From: Lyngbya sp. CCAP 1446/10
Lineage (GTDB): Bacteria; Cyanobacteriota; Cyanobacteriia; Cyanobacteriales; Microcoleaceae
Direction of reading: 5' to 3'
Assembly (NCBI RefSeq): GCF_026130175.1
Contig: NZ_JAIGNI010000011.1
Coordinates: forward strand, 48,211 to 112,210
DNA length: 64,000 nt
The stretch's first letter is position 1, and every line of letters begins with the position of its first letter. Below the pieces are notes generated by a model. It was given only the letters and a program-made list of their open reading frames with translations. It did no database searches and was not told the origin of the DNA. Made by a program: the position numbers and the translations under genes. Of this stretch, positions 33,066 through 41,677 are shown in pieces.

Positions 33066-33626
33066 TTATTTTTTAGCTCGAATCACTAAATCAATTAACT
33101 GTTCTCGTCCCCAGAGTTTTACCCCATTCGCTTGAGCCAGTTTATGAGCATTTGCTGTAAACTCGCTGTTCGTAATTGCGATCGCATCCTGGGCCCCGTA
33201 ATACTTAACAGCACTCACCACTTCTTGCACAGCGGAATTTCCCACTTTTCCTTGATAGCGTTTTGCCTGAACAACGGTTTTCTTGCGGGCTTTAGAGAGA
33301 ATCAAGTCCGCACCAAAATCCCCCGTTTTGGGTGTCATTTCGACCGCATAGCCGAGATTGCGGAAACAGCAGGCTAAAAATTCCTCAAATTCTTCTCCCG
33401 TCATGCGATCGACCTGAGCGATTAAATACCCAATCTCTGGGACTTCTAACCGCGTAGAACCTGCTAAAATCTGCTTGAATTTTTTCAGCAGAATTGCACT
33501 CAATTTAGCAGAAGGAGAATGAGAAGAGCGAGAGGGAGGTTGTGATTCACTATCGATTAAATTAGCAATCTTTGGCAGGTCTAATATCGTAGCAACTTTT
33601 AAGATTTTTTTAAAGTTTTGTAGCAT
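33066..33626 (-). CDS. Mrr-like restriction endonuclease domain protein
   Basis: Residues 74-186 form a Mrr_cat-type PD-(D/E)XK nuclease: MTGEEFEEFLACCFRNLGY, then GDFGADLIL with the metal Asp (about 107), VVQAKRY with the Q-x-K pair (120-122) and VQEVVSAVKYYGAQDAIAITNSEFT. The N-terminal part holds an internal repeat: LLKKFKQILAGSTRLEVPEIGYLI (46-70) resembles MLQNFKKILKVATILDLPKIANLI (1-24). It may act on modified or foreign DNA. The neighbour upstream (39 bp away, same strand) is the DUF697-like repeat protein; the two probably form an operon. Confidence 0.85.
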   Translation of the reverse strand: MLQNFKKILKVATILDLPKIANLIDSESQPPSRSSHSPSAKLSAILLKKFKQILAGSTRLEVPEIGYLIAQVDRMTGEEFEEFLACCFRNLGYAVEMTPKTGDFGADLILSKARKKTVVQAKRYQGKVGNSAVQEVVSAVKYYGAQDAIAITNSEFTANAHKLAQANGVKLWGREQLIDLVIRAKK

Positions 33627-33665
33627 ATTTGAATTAAATTTATTAGTAGAAGCAGAATCAGAAGA

Positions 33666-35144
33666 TCAAGAGGGAATTTGTGATGCAGCTTGGACTTCAG
33701 TTTGCGCTTCAGTGGGTGGCGATACCGCATCCTCGATCAAAGTTGGCGGGGCTTGTTTTTTCGCTTGCTTTCTTTTGCTCAAAACAGCCCGTTGAATTGT
33801 CAGCAAAATTTTTCCCTCTTGTTCATTAATTTCACCGTCAGCCTCGATAATCTCAGTGCATCGCTTTAAAAGTGGTTCGGCAAAGTCAAGTTCGAGTTGT
33901 TCGAGTAAAATATCCAACTTAGGAAGCAATTTAGACTTATTTGTCACAGCTTCAATCTCAGCTAAAGTCCTGGGATTTAAATTCGTTGCTTGTAATTCGG
34001 GTAATAACTGATCCCATCGGGTAAATTTTTGGCTGGCATAGACGACATACACCAAAATCCAATCCATTACGGTTTGTTGTGCGATCGCTTTTTCTAAATA
34101 TTGCTCACTTTCCCCTTGCAATACCTCTCGTAAATCTTCCAGCTTAGTTTCGATTTCCGAGGAATCGAGATGCGCCTCATAAAACCGACAAGCACCGTAT
34201 CCCAGCGCGTAAATCATGGCGGCACTGGCGCTAGCATTAATTACCGCACCCGCCAAGGGAATATTGCTGACAAGGGTAACTCCAGCTTCGATCGCTAAAT
34301 TGCTACCCAAGGATAAACCGAAAATCGCGACAACTTCTGCTTTGCGATCGCTCGATCGCAAATCCATGCCATAGGCGGCAGCAATTTGATAAACCAACTC
34401 GGCAGATAACGCCGTCATTGCCGCCAAATCCATGCCAGCCAACGCCAAAGCCGTGCCGGGGACTAAACTGCTAGCCAAGCCACTTCCTGCCGCTAGCAAG
34501 GCTTTTTTCACCATTAAGTGATGTGCAATCTCTTGGGGTTTCTCGTGAGGATATTGGCGCTGTAACTCTCGAACTTTCGCCTCGGCCTTCACGACATCAA
34601 CAGCATCTATAGCATTAACTAACCAGTCGATTTTGAACTTTTCAGTCAGTTTTTTCAGGATAGGACTTTGGGAAATCAAACCGATGGATGAACCCAAAAA
34701 ATTGGGAACTTGCATTGCTGCACTTCCGGCACTCGCCGCTGCATTCCCCACAGAACTTGCGGTATTAACGATCGCACTTCCAGCACTTCCTGCTGCATTC
34801 CCTACCGCACTCGCCGTATTAACGATCGCACTTCCGGCACTGCCTGCTGCATTCCCTACCGCACTAGCCGTATTAACAAAAATCGCACTTCCAGCGCTTC
34901 CTGCTGCATTTCCCACCGCACTCGCGGTATTAACGATCGCACTTCCAGCACTTCCTGCTGCATTCCCCACAGCACTCGCGCTTGTAGAGACGGCTCCCAA
35001 AACGGAACCGAACCAATGAGATTGATTCCCTCGTTTAGCCAGCACATCCGATTTTGGTCGATCGCTAATTTCTGCTACTTCGGTTGCTGATGGAAGTTCT
35101 GCTGAGTCGCTGCTGTCTGGGTTGATTTTGTTTTTATCTGGCAT
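33666..35144 (-). CDS. DUF697/TerB-like protein with AVGNAAGSAG repeats
   Basis: The 492 residues fall into four parts. A charged N-terminus (1-56) is followed by an 18-residue tandem repeat (57-145, SAVGNAAGSAGSAIVNTA, about five copies, one with an extra Phe). Next is a hydrophobic domain (about 210-320, LVPGTALALAGMDLAAMTALSAELVYQIAAAYG) resembling DUF697/YcjF membrane-associated proteins. The C-terminal helical domain (about 355-465) ends CTEIIEADGEINEQEGKILLTIQRAVL, like TerB. Its function is unknown. TerB-like and DUF697 domains occur in membrane-stress and phage-defence contexts, and the Mrr-like neighbour makes a defence or stress role plausible (inference). Confidence 0.65.
   Translation of the reverse strand: MPDKNKINPDSSDSAELPSATEVAEISDRPKSDVLAKRGNQSHWFGSVLGAVSTSASAVGNAAGSAGSAIVNTASAVGNAAGSAGSAIFVNTASAVGNAAGSAGSAIVNTASAVGNAAGSAGSAIVNTASSVGNAAASAGSAAMQVPNFLGSSIGLISQSPILKKLTEKFKIDWLVNAIDAVDVVKAEAKVRELQRQYPHEKPQEIAHHLMVKKALLAAGSGLASSLVPGTALALAGMDLAAMTALSAELVYQIAAAYGMDLRSSDRKAEVVAIFGLSLGSNLAIEAGVTLVSNIPLAGAVINASASAAMIYALGYGACRFYEAHLDSSEIETKLEDLREVLQGESEQYLEKAIAQQTVMDWILVYVVYASQKFTRWDQLLPELQATNLNPRTLAEIEAVTNKSKLLPKLDILLEQLELDFAEPLLKRCTEIIEADGEINEQEGKILLTIQRAVLSKRKQAKKQAPPTLIEDAVSPPTEAQTEVQAASQIPS
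34710..34976. repeat. 54-bp coding tandem repeat
   Basis: Five tandem units of about 54 bp encode the AVGNAAGSAG repeats. Neighbouring units are nearly identical in DNA, so the array is recent or is kept homogeneous. One unit has a 3-bp insertion that keeps the frame. Confidence 0.85.
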
Positions 35145-35341
35145 GGGTTTATACCATTTATAAAAAAGGTGGGTACAAAAAAAATATTAGATTTGTTTCC
35201 TTAGTTCTTGAAAATAACAGGTGCGTCGCTATTAAATTGTCGCTCTTTTTTGATGATTGTTGATGGCGACGCACCCTACGAATTTTGTTTTAGTTCTCTG
35301 ATTTTATGCGGACTAAAGTCCTCACTACGAACCAAGGGAGT

Positions 35342-36109
35342 TTAAGTCATAATCGCCGACATCATTTCATCGGTCATTTCAAAATTAGCTGTCACACTTT
35401 GCACATCGTCCAAATCTTCCAGCGCATCCATTAACTTAAGGAGCGATTTGGCTTTTTCAGGAGTTTCTATTTCCACTGTATTGCTCGGAATCCAGCGATT
35501 TTCTGACTGCAAAACTGTAAAATTTTGTTGTTTCAAAACATCAGCAAGCTTTTCCAAATTAGCCACACTTGTCAAAACCTCTGCGCCTTCAGTATCCTCA
35601 TCAATTGATATCAAATCATAGGATTCTGCTTCGGCTTCTAGGGAAGCTTCAAACAATTGTTCTTCATCAATCGGGCCGCTGATCGTACAAACTCCTTTGT
35701 GGTCAAACATCCAGCCCACACAACCAGTTTCGCCCAAATTGCCGCCATTTTTACTAAAAGCTTCTCGCAAGTCAGCCGCCGTGCGGTTGCGGTTGTCTGT
35801 CAGCGCTTCAATCAGTATCGCAACTCCGCCAACGCCGTAACCTTCGTAGCGAATAGCTTCTAATTCCGAACTACCCCCGGCTAAACCGGCACCTTTGGCG
35901 ATCGCCCTTTCGATGTTTTCACTAGGAATATCCGCCGCCTTGGCTTTTTCAATAGCTGTCCGCAGTTGAAAATTGCCAGCGGGATCGGGAACTCCGCTGC
36001 GGGCGGCGACAATTATTTCGCGAGATATTCTAGCAAAAACCTTGCCTTTAGCGGAATCAACTCTCGCTTTTTGGCGTTTAATAGTCGCCCATTTGCTGTG
36101 TCCAGACAT
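35342..36109 (-). CDS. yebC: YebC/PmpR family protein
   Basis: This 255-residue protein is a full-length YebC, starting SGHSKWATIKRQKARVDSAKGK and continuing ARSGVPDPAGNFQLRTAIEKAKAADIPSENIERAI, YEGYGVGGVAILIEALTDNRNRT and GNLGETGCVGWMF. YebC proteins were described as transcription regulators. Recent work on the family links some members to relieving ribosome stalling at proline stretches. The C-terminus (AIMT) is intact. A hairpin-forming stretch with GTGCGTCGCTATT / GATGGCGACGCAC (35221-35274) lies after the gene, with no clear U-tract. Confidence 0.95.
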   Translation of the reverse strand: MSGHSKWATIKRQKARVDSAKGKVFARISREIIVAARSGVPDPAGNFQLRTAIEKAKAADIPSENIERAIAKGAGLAGGSSELEAIRYEGYGVGGVAILIEALTDNRNRTAADLREAFSKNGGNLGETGCVGWMFDHKGVCTISGPIDEEQLFEASLEAEAESYDLISIDEDTEGAEVLTSVANLEKLADVLKQQNFTVLQSENRWIPSNTVEIETPEKAKSLLKLMDALEDLDDVQSVTANFEMTDEMMSAIMT

Positions 36110-36224
36110 ACTGATTTAAGATTTTGAATTTAAAATGTGCGATCGAGATCAAATAAACCTAAGGTGCGGAGTGTACACCTTACACACATAGCATAAAATG
36201 CGATTTTTTGCACGAATCTCATCT

Positions 36225-36863
36225 TTAATTAAAGCGAACAACCGCTTCAGTGTCCGTGAGGTGGGAAGTATCGCCATTAAGTGCGATCGACCATTCGCCC
36301 TCACCGCGCACAACTTTCACCAAACAGCACAGAGAAGCCTTAATTTTTGTTTTAGGATCGCCCAATAGCCCGATCGCACTTCCCACAACCGACCCAGCGT
36401 GAGCTACTAATAATATATCATCAGGAAACTGTGCAGCGAGGCGTTTAGCAGTTTCCCCCGCCCTTTTGAGACAAGCTTCCCCTGTTTCGGGATAACTAGC
36501 AATACCGCCTTTGTAAGCAGCATCAATCCTCGGAAAACGCCTGCACAAATCCTCAACCGATTCAGTTTCCGGCATTTCGGTCATCCATTCAGGATTCAGC
36601 CATTCGCACAGTCCCCACTCTAATTTTATCGACAAATCAAGAGCTTCGGCCGCGTGATTAGCAGTTTGGACAGTACGCAGAAAAGGGGAAGCAAAAATGT
36701 GAGAAATTCCTTCACCTTTGAGGCGATTGGCGAGTTGTTTTGCTTGAATGTGACCGTCTTCGGAAAGGTGGGGATCGTAGCGGTGTTCTGCTGTGAGAAA
36801 CCAGTCGGGGTTAACGAAGTCGATGCGGTTTCCGTGTCGTGCGATCCAAACTGTTTGTGGCAT
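36225..36863 (-). CDS. Histidine phosphatase family protein
   Basis: This 212-residue protein has the catalytic RHG motif at the start (VWIARHGNRIDF, His about 10), a second Arg in SPFLRTVQTA, Glu in LCEWLNPEW and the second His in LLVAHAGSVVG. It resembles the phosphoglycerate-mutase-like branch with UBASH3A/TFTP-type extended N-termini (FVNPDWFLTAEHRYDPHLSEDG). The substrate is not predictable. It stands alone on the minus strand, 115 bp upstream of yebC. Confidence 0.88.
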   Translation of the reverse strand: MPQTVWIARHGNRIDFVNPDWFLTAEHRYDPHLSEDGHIQAKQLANRLKGEGISHIFASPFLRTVQTANHAAEALDLSIKLEWGLCEWLNPEWMTEMPETESVEDLCRRFPRIDAAYKGGIASYPETGEACLKRAGETAKRLAAQFPDDILLVAHAGSVVGSAIGLLGDPKTKIKASLCCLVKVVRGEGEWSIALNGDTSHLTDTEAVVRFN

Positions 36864-36994
36864 TAGTTCTTGTTAAGTTGGCTGCGGGCGATTTCTATTA
36901 AAGTCTTTAATTCATTTTACCGCAACTGTGCGTTATAATCATCGCAACTATTTGACATTGCGCTAGAATTGAATCAGTCACTCTCTATCATCCA

Positions 36995-37318
36995 ATGGCT
37001 CAATCTATAAAGCAACTCCACGCCCAAATTCAGGTCATGCCTAGCGATGTAGTTAAGGCGATCGTGCTTTCATGGCTGAATCTGTCCAACGCTAATCTCA
37101 GCGACTTGGAACGCCTAATCGCAGAAATTGCCGAGGAAAATGAGGGATATCAGTGGGGAGAAATTGATACAGCAAACCAGTTTCACCCCCTTAGCGAAGA
37201 ACAAAGCATCGCCAGCAGTCTCTCCGTCTTGGAAGATTACCAGACTAGCAAGATAGGTGTTTCTGGCGATCGGGTTAAGGAGTGGGCAGATAGTTTAAGA
37301 AGCGATCGTTTTGGCTAA
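36995..37318 (+). CDS. Small helical protein, antitoxin-like
   Basis: I do not recognise this 107-residue protein by name. The first half is helical (IKQLHAQIQVMPSDVVKAIVLSWLNLS), the second half acidic and Gln-rich. The closing VSGDRVKEWADSLRSDRFG is like the C-terminal peptide of several cyanobacterial antitoxins (for example those ahead of PIN or RelE-type toxins). No toxin gene follows in this window; the next gene is another antitoxin-like protein. Confidence 0.55.
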   Translation: MAQSIKQLHAQIQVMPSDVVKAIVLSWLNLSNANLSDLERLIAEIAEENEGYQWGEIDTANQFHPLSEEQSIASSLSVLEDYQTSKIGVSGDRVKEWADSLRSDRFG

Positions 37319-37369
37319 CTATGCCAAAATAAATTTACAAAATAAAATCAACTATTCATCATAACTTTT

Positions 37370-37624
37370 ATGACCATTACACTCACCTTACCCCCAAAAA
37401 TCGAAGCACTGCTGCGCCAACGGGCTGAAAGTACAGGACAAGATATAACCAGTATTGTCTTAGCTGTTCTCGCGTTCGGACTTAGCTTTGATGAAAGCGA
37501 TTTCTTCGAGGCATTGGAAGGGATTCAACGCGGACTTGATGACTTCGATCAAGGTCAATTTTCGAGTCTGGAAGAATTTGTCGATCGACAAAACGAGAAA
37601 TACGGACTTTCTTTGGAAGCATGA
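37370..37624 (+). CDS. Small antitoxin-like protein
   Basis: This 84-residue protein begins with a beta strand and helix, TITLTLPPKIEALLRQRAESTGQDITSIVLAVL. This looks like a ribbon-helix-helix type DNA-binding start. It ends with an acidic tail (FFEALEGIQRGLDDFDQGQFSSLEEFVDRQNEKYGL), the form of toxin-binding tails in ParD-type antitoxins. No toxin gene follows; a decayed R1 repeat comes next, so the partner may have been lost. Confidence 0.6.
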   Translation: MTITLTLPPKIEALLRQRAESTGQDITSIVLAVLAFGLSFDESDFFEALEGIQRGLDDFDQGQFSSLEEFVDRQNEKYGLSLEA

Positions 37625-37658
37625 TGTATCGCATTGACTTTTCCAGTACAGCCCAATT

Positions 37659-37788
37659 TCCAGTCCGCGGAGGCGGACATCGTTTGTATAGCCGCGAATT
37701 CCATTCGCCCGGTAAATTCCATTCGCCCGGTAAATTCCATTCGCCCGGTAAATTCCATTCGCCCGGTAACTTAAGATTCGCCCGGTAA
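37659..37788. repeat. R1 fragment followed by GGTAAATTCCATTCGCCC tandem units
   Basis: The right arm of R1 (GTCCGCGGAGGCGGAC, TATAGCCGCGAATTCC) is followed by four to six direct repeats of 17-18 bp with the unit GGTAAATTCCATTCGCCC. Here ATTCGCCC replaces the usual AACCGCCC end of R1. The tail overlaps the stop region of the next gene on the minus strand. Confidence 0.75.
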
Positions 37789-37789
37789 C

Positions 37790-38479
37790 TTACATTTCCC
37801 CCCGAACTCGCAGCATCTTATTTCCACCTTTTTGAAACTCATAAGGAGCCTCTTGAACTTCCACACGAAAACTTCTATTTTTCAATTCAGTAATAATCGG
37901 ATTTAAATGCTCGGATTCCTCCCCACTAAAACTTTGTAACAGCGGAAACACCCGAACTTCCTTCGCAACCCTACACATTTCTGTAATTGCTTGCAGATGA
38001 AATTCTTCGGAAAGCAAGTGAGAATAAGCAAATAAGAAATGGCTGCACAAAGCTAAATCAAATTGACCCTTATTGAAAGGCAAAATAGGCAATTCAGCAG
38101 TCATGTAGCGGCCTTGCTCCAAGCCAGACGGAAAATCTGCTAAAAATTCCTGCATCGCCTTCATCCGCACTTCGCCTAGCTGATACGGCGATTCAAAACT
38201 GTTCCACAGGTAGCCGTCTACATTTGCCTTAACAGCGTCAATCACAGTTTGATATGTTTCTTGGATGCGATCGCCAATTTCCACCGCAGTAAACTGATAA
38301 ACTGGATCGCAAGAAATTACCTTTTTACCTTGGCGAGTCATTTCGGCATTGAAACTCGCCGGGCCGCCCGCACAATCAAGAATTGCTAGCTTGAGGTCAC
38401 TTGATGTCAAGCTAAACATTCCTATATATTCATCCAAGCAGCGTCCCCAGGGAATTACTTTATCTAATTTTAGTGACAC
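37790..38479 (-). CDS. Probable SAM-dependent methyltransferase
   Basis: The 229-residue protein has a Rossmann-like methyltransferase core: LAILDCAGGPASFNAEMTRQG (glycine-rich motif I), VISCDPVYQF (motif II acidic residue) and FDLALCSHFLFAYS (motif IV region). The motif I sequence AGGPASF deviates from the common GxGxG. A substrate cannot be named. It is monocistronic, with a 273-bp gap to the divergent polysaccharide-export gene, in which I see nothing recognisable. Confidence 0.7.
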   Translation of the reverse strand: MSLKLDKVIPWGRCLDEYIGMFSLTSSDLKLAILDCAGGPASFNAEMTRQGKKVISCDPVYQFTAVEIGDRIQETYQTVIDAVKANVDGYLWNSFESPYQLGEVRMKAMQEFLADFPSGLEQGRYMTAELPILPFNKGQFDLALCSHFLFAYSHLLSEEFHLQAITEMCRVAKEVRVFPLLQSFSGEESEHLNPIITELKNRSFRVEVQEAPYEFQKGGNKMLRVRGEM

Positions 38480-38779
38480 TTGTCTTTGTCCCGCAGATAT
38501 AATTATTTAATATTTTACCTCAAATAAGGCTAGTTTTTTCTATCTCTTTTATTGGGCTGGTTGATTTGTATCCCGAATTATGTATAAATAATTCTGAGAA
38601 CAGTTGGCTGGCTTTACACTTTTTTGATAAATAAGGTACTCGACTGTCGCACAAATTTGATGAATCCACCTGTGGATTTTGCAGCATAGCGAGGCTACAC
38701 TGGACAGAACGGAAAATAAACTAAAATTAATTAGTTAAATTGCGATCGTTCATTGGCAGGCTGCAACCAGGAAAGAAAC

Positions 38780-40630
38780 ATGAAACATACCGTTCAAACC
38801 GCTACAAGTCTTAGTTTGTCAGCACTCCTGGTGCTCAGCAGTTCGCTGCCCAGTATAGCTCAGTTGCCTGCCATCAGAACTCCTGCACCCACTCGGAACC
38901 CAAATCTGCCGAGAATACCGCCGCCGCCTCCGGGTTCAAGTTTGCCGATCGGCAATTCTGGTTCGCTGACACAAGAAGCAGCTTATACTTTAGGCCCGGG
39001 CGATCGCATTGCTTTAGATATCTTCGGCGTCCCAGAATTCAGCAAAGAATATCAAGTCTTAGTTGACGGAACCATCAATCTACCAATCATTCGCAGCGTC
39101 TCAATTCAAGGATTGACGCTGCAACAAGCAGCTACCGTCATTACCAAGCGCTACGAACCCTTCATTAATGTTCCCGTTGTTACCGTGACTGTGATCGTCG
39201 CTCGCCCCCTAAATATAGGTCTTGCGGGTGAAGTTACTCGTCCAGGTTCCTATAAGATTAATCCCACTAGAGAAGGAGGAGGAGTAAAATTCCCGACTTT
39301 GATGGAAATGCTGCAACTTGCAAAAGGGGTGACATCAGCAGGAGATATGCGAAACGTCCAAATTCGCCGTTCCCGCAGAGGAGGTGTCGAGCAAGTTACT
39401 ACTGTTAATTTGCAGGATTTTTTAGACACGGGAAATTTGAGCCAAGATGTCACGATCCGAGATGGAGATACCATTTTTGTACCGACAGCAAGTTCTCTGA
39501 ATACTCAAGAAGTCCGTCAAAGAGCTAGTGCTAACTTTTCCGCTGATATTACTAAACCAATTGGCGTGGTAATTGTCGGAGAAGTGAACAGGCCAGGGCC
39601 TTATACTGTATCTGCTTCGGATTTGCGATCGACTAACCAACAAACAGATCTGAGTTTTGTCTCTATCGATCAACAGCAAGGAGCAGGGGCAGTTGTCGGG
39701 CTACCAACAATCACTAGAGCACTCAAAATTGCTGGCGGTATCACCACGGAAGCAGACATTCGTCGCGTCCAAATCCGCCGCCGTATTAGAGGTGGCACTG
39801 AACAAACTATCATGGTAAATCTGTGGGATTTACTACAAAAAGGTGACGCAACTCAAGATGTTTTACTGCAAGAAGGAGATAGCATCATTATTCCGACGGC
39901 ATCTACTGTAGACTTAGCTGAAGTTTCCCAACTTGGAAGTACGAGTTTCTCTCCAAACGCGATCAGTATCAATATTGTAGGGGAAGTGATCAGGCCGGGA
40001 GCTTTGCTGGTTAAACCCAGTACATCGCTGCACCAAGCTTTGCTGACGGCTGGCAGTTTTAATCAACTGCGGGCTAAAAAAGACAAGGTGGAACTGCTGC
40101 GTTTGAACGCCAACGGTACTGTTACTCGCCGCACTATCGATGTGGATTTTGCTCAAGGGTTGAATCCTGACAATAACCCAACTCTCCGAAACAACGATGT
40201 AATTCTCGTAGCGCGATCGGGCTATACTAGGGTAGCAGACAATATCACTACTTTCTTGCAGCCGATAACAGGAGTTGCCACTGGAATCGGCAGTGTTAGT
40301 AACATTTTCACTGGGTTTCAAACAACTATAAACGCTTTTCAAAACTTATTTTTGGGAGGAGATTTCGAGCGAAAAAATCAGCTCGATCAGCTTCGTCAAC
40401 AACGTGAAGATAGACAACAGCAACGTGAAGATAGACAGTTTGAAAGAGAGCGGCAAGCAGAAGACAGACAGCAGCAAGCAGAAGATAGAAGAGTGCAAGC
40501 AGAAGACAGACAACTACAACTTCAAGACAGACAGCGACAAATTGATGTTGAAAATCAGCGACTTCAGATTCAAAATCAACAACTTCAGCTTCAGCAGCAG
40601 TCGCCACAGCAAATTCAGTCTACTCCTTAG
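38780..40630 (+). CDS. Polysaccharide export protein (Wza-type, SLBB)
   Basis: Signal peptide (KHTVQTATSLSLSALLVLSSSLPSIAQ), a Pro-rich linker, a Poly_export domain (about 60-135, YTLGPGDRIALDIFGVPEFSKEYQVLVDGTINLPII), then three SLBB-like units starting NIGLAGEVTRPGSY, GVVIVGEVNRPGPY and SINIVGEVIRPGAL. This is the outer-membrane channel and periplasmic part of a capsule or slime export machine. The last 110 residues form a Gln/Arg/Asp-rich coil (QREDRQ, QAEDRQ units), unusual for Wza proteins. I start at MKHTVQ, where AGGAAAGAAAC precedes the ATG, not at the ATG-like codon at 38753. It has no gene partners for synthesis nearby. Confidence 0.88.
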   Translation: MKHTVQTATSLSLSALLVLSSSLPSIAQLPAIRTPAPTRNPNLPRIPPPPPGSSLPIGNSGSLTQEAAYTLGPGDRIALDIFGVPEFSKEYQVLVDGTINLPIIRSVSIQGLTLQQAATVITKRYEPFINVPVVTVTVIVARPLNIGLAGEVTRPGSYKINPTREGGGVKFPTLMEMLQLAKGVTSAGDMRNVQIRRSRRGGVEQVTTVNLQDFLDTGNLSQDVTIRDGDTIFVPTASSLNTQEVRQRASANFSADITKPIGVVIVGEVNRPGPYTVSASDLRSTNQQTDLSFVSIDQQQGAGAVVGLPTITRALKIAGGITTEADIRRVQIRRRIRGGTEQTIMVNLWDLLQKGDATQDVLLQEGDSIIIPTASTVDLAEVSQLGSTSFSPNAISINIVGEVIRPGALLVKPSTSLHQALLTAGSFNQLRAKKDKVELLRLNANGTVTRRTIDVDFAQGLNPDNNPTLRNNDVILVARSGYTRVADNITTFLQPITGVATGIGSVSNIFTGFQTTINAFQNLFLGGDFERKNQLDQLRQQREDRQQQREDRQFERERQAEDRQQQAEDRRVQAEDRQLQLQDRQRQIDVENQRLQIQNQQLQLQQQSPQQIQSTP

Positions 40631-40671
40631 ACATCATATAGCCTTTCTCAGAAAGATCAGGTACGCTTCCG

Positions 40672-40710
40672 GCATGGGCATAGGGCATAGGGCATAGGGC
40701 ATAGGGCATA
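40672..40710. repeat. GGCATAG heptamer tandem repeat
   Basis: Five copies of GGGCATA follow the stop of the export gene. Such heptamer arrays are common in Oscillatoriales intergenic DNA. A GAGGACACGGCATTGCCGTGTCCTG palindrome follows at about 40735. Confidence 0.75.
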
Positions 40711-40806
40711 CCTCACTTTTTTGAGAACCGCTATGAGGACACGGCATTGCCGTGTCCTGACTGTGGGTAATATTCATTCCGATGCCACCGGATTTGATAT
40801 TATTTA

Positions 40807-41526
40807 TCAGAAAGATGTGCGCGTTACAGAGGAAGAATTTAAAATATTTAACAAAACTTTCCTGTATATATCTAAACCTTTGGCATTGAGGTGAACGCCG
40901 TCTTTTGTTAAATCTCCATTCAGGGCTTTTTCCTTAAACAATGCTTGTATACCGCTAGATTCAACGGTCAGATTTTCGGCGGTGGCTACTTGATCGATGA
41001 GAACATTGATTTCGTCAACTCTGGCAATTGTTCCTGCTGATTTAGGATTGTAGCTGGCGGCAAGAGTTGAGTAAAAAGCAGGAATCAGAATAATTTTTTT
41101 TGTTCCTAGCGATCGCATAATTGCGATCGCCTCTTTCAAATTGCTGACAAATTGCTCGTCGCTAATCCCGTACATAGCATCATTTGTGCCGATCGCCAAA
41201 ATCGATTTTTCGCAGGTAAACCCCTGCGGTACTACCAGTTTTAGCTGTTCTAGCAGCGAAACTGAGCTCATTCCGCCGATCGCAAAATTAAAGTTTTTTT
41301 CTCCCAAAGAATCGCCCAGGGCCGAAGAAATAGAATCGCCCCACACGCAACCTTCATATTTCTGTTCTTTAATTTGCTGCACCTGATTGTAAACCGAAGC
41401 TTGCCACCACAGTGCAGAACTAACAGTGTCCCCCGAAGGTTGCGGGTTAGCCAACCCCCGAAACGGGATGTACGCCGACAATAACAAAGCCAAGACGGTC
41501 GAGATTAATCTAAATTTAAATTTCAT
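40807..41526 (-). CDS. Secreted SGNH/GDSL-family hydrolase
   Basis: This 239-residue protein has a signal peptide (FRLISTVLALLLSAYIPFRGLA). All four SGNH blocks are present: Ser in CVWGDSISSAL, Gly in AIGGMSSVS, Asn in LAIGTNDAMYG and the Asp-His pair in KDGVHLNAKG. Members hydrolyse esters of sugars or lipids, or act on acetylated polysaccharide. Its position downstream of and convergent with the polysaccharide export gene suggests a role in modifying exported polysaccharide (inference). A trinucleotide-rich repeat, CTTGCTGCTACT, follows the start region at 41532-41567. Confidence 0.85.
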   Translation of the reverse strand: MKFKFRLISTVLALLLSAYIPFRGLANPQPSGDTVSSALWWQASVYNQVQQIKEQKYEGCVWGDSISSALGDSLGEKNFNFAIGGMSSVSLLEQLKLVVPQGFTCEKSILAIGTNDAMYGISDEQFVSNLKEAIAIMRSLGTKKIILIPAFYSTLAASYNPKSAGTIARVDEINVLIDQVATAENLTVESSGIQALFKEKALNGDLTKDGVHLNAKGLDIYRKVLLNILNSSSVTRTSF

Positions 41527-41531
41527 ACAAC

Positions 41532-41567
41532 TTGCTGCTACTCTTGCTGCTACTCTTGCTGCTACTT
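41532..41567. repeat. CTTGCTGCTACT tandem repeat
   Basis: Three copies of a 12-bp unit (TTGCTGCTACTC) lie just upstream of the start codon of the SGNH hydrolase gene, in its probable promoter region. Confidence 0.7.
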
Positions 41568-41677
41568 TAGTTTATGCCATTGCTTTAATTCACGGGCGAT
41601 GTCACGAATATTGTTGCCCAGATTATTCACCCATACATATATCAAACTGAGGTCGCAAAGTAATTTAGGACTTATAT

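Noticed and set aside
34633..35090. Open frames on the plus strand over the AVGNAAGSAG repeat
   Set aside because: They are shadows created by the repetitive DNA of the minus-strand DUF697-like gene.
37659..37788. A CRISPR array, suggested by regular GGTAAATTCCATTCGCCC units
   Set aside because: Units are directly adjacent without spacers, and derive from the R1 end; no cas genes are near.
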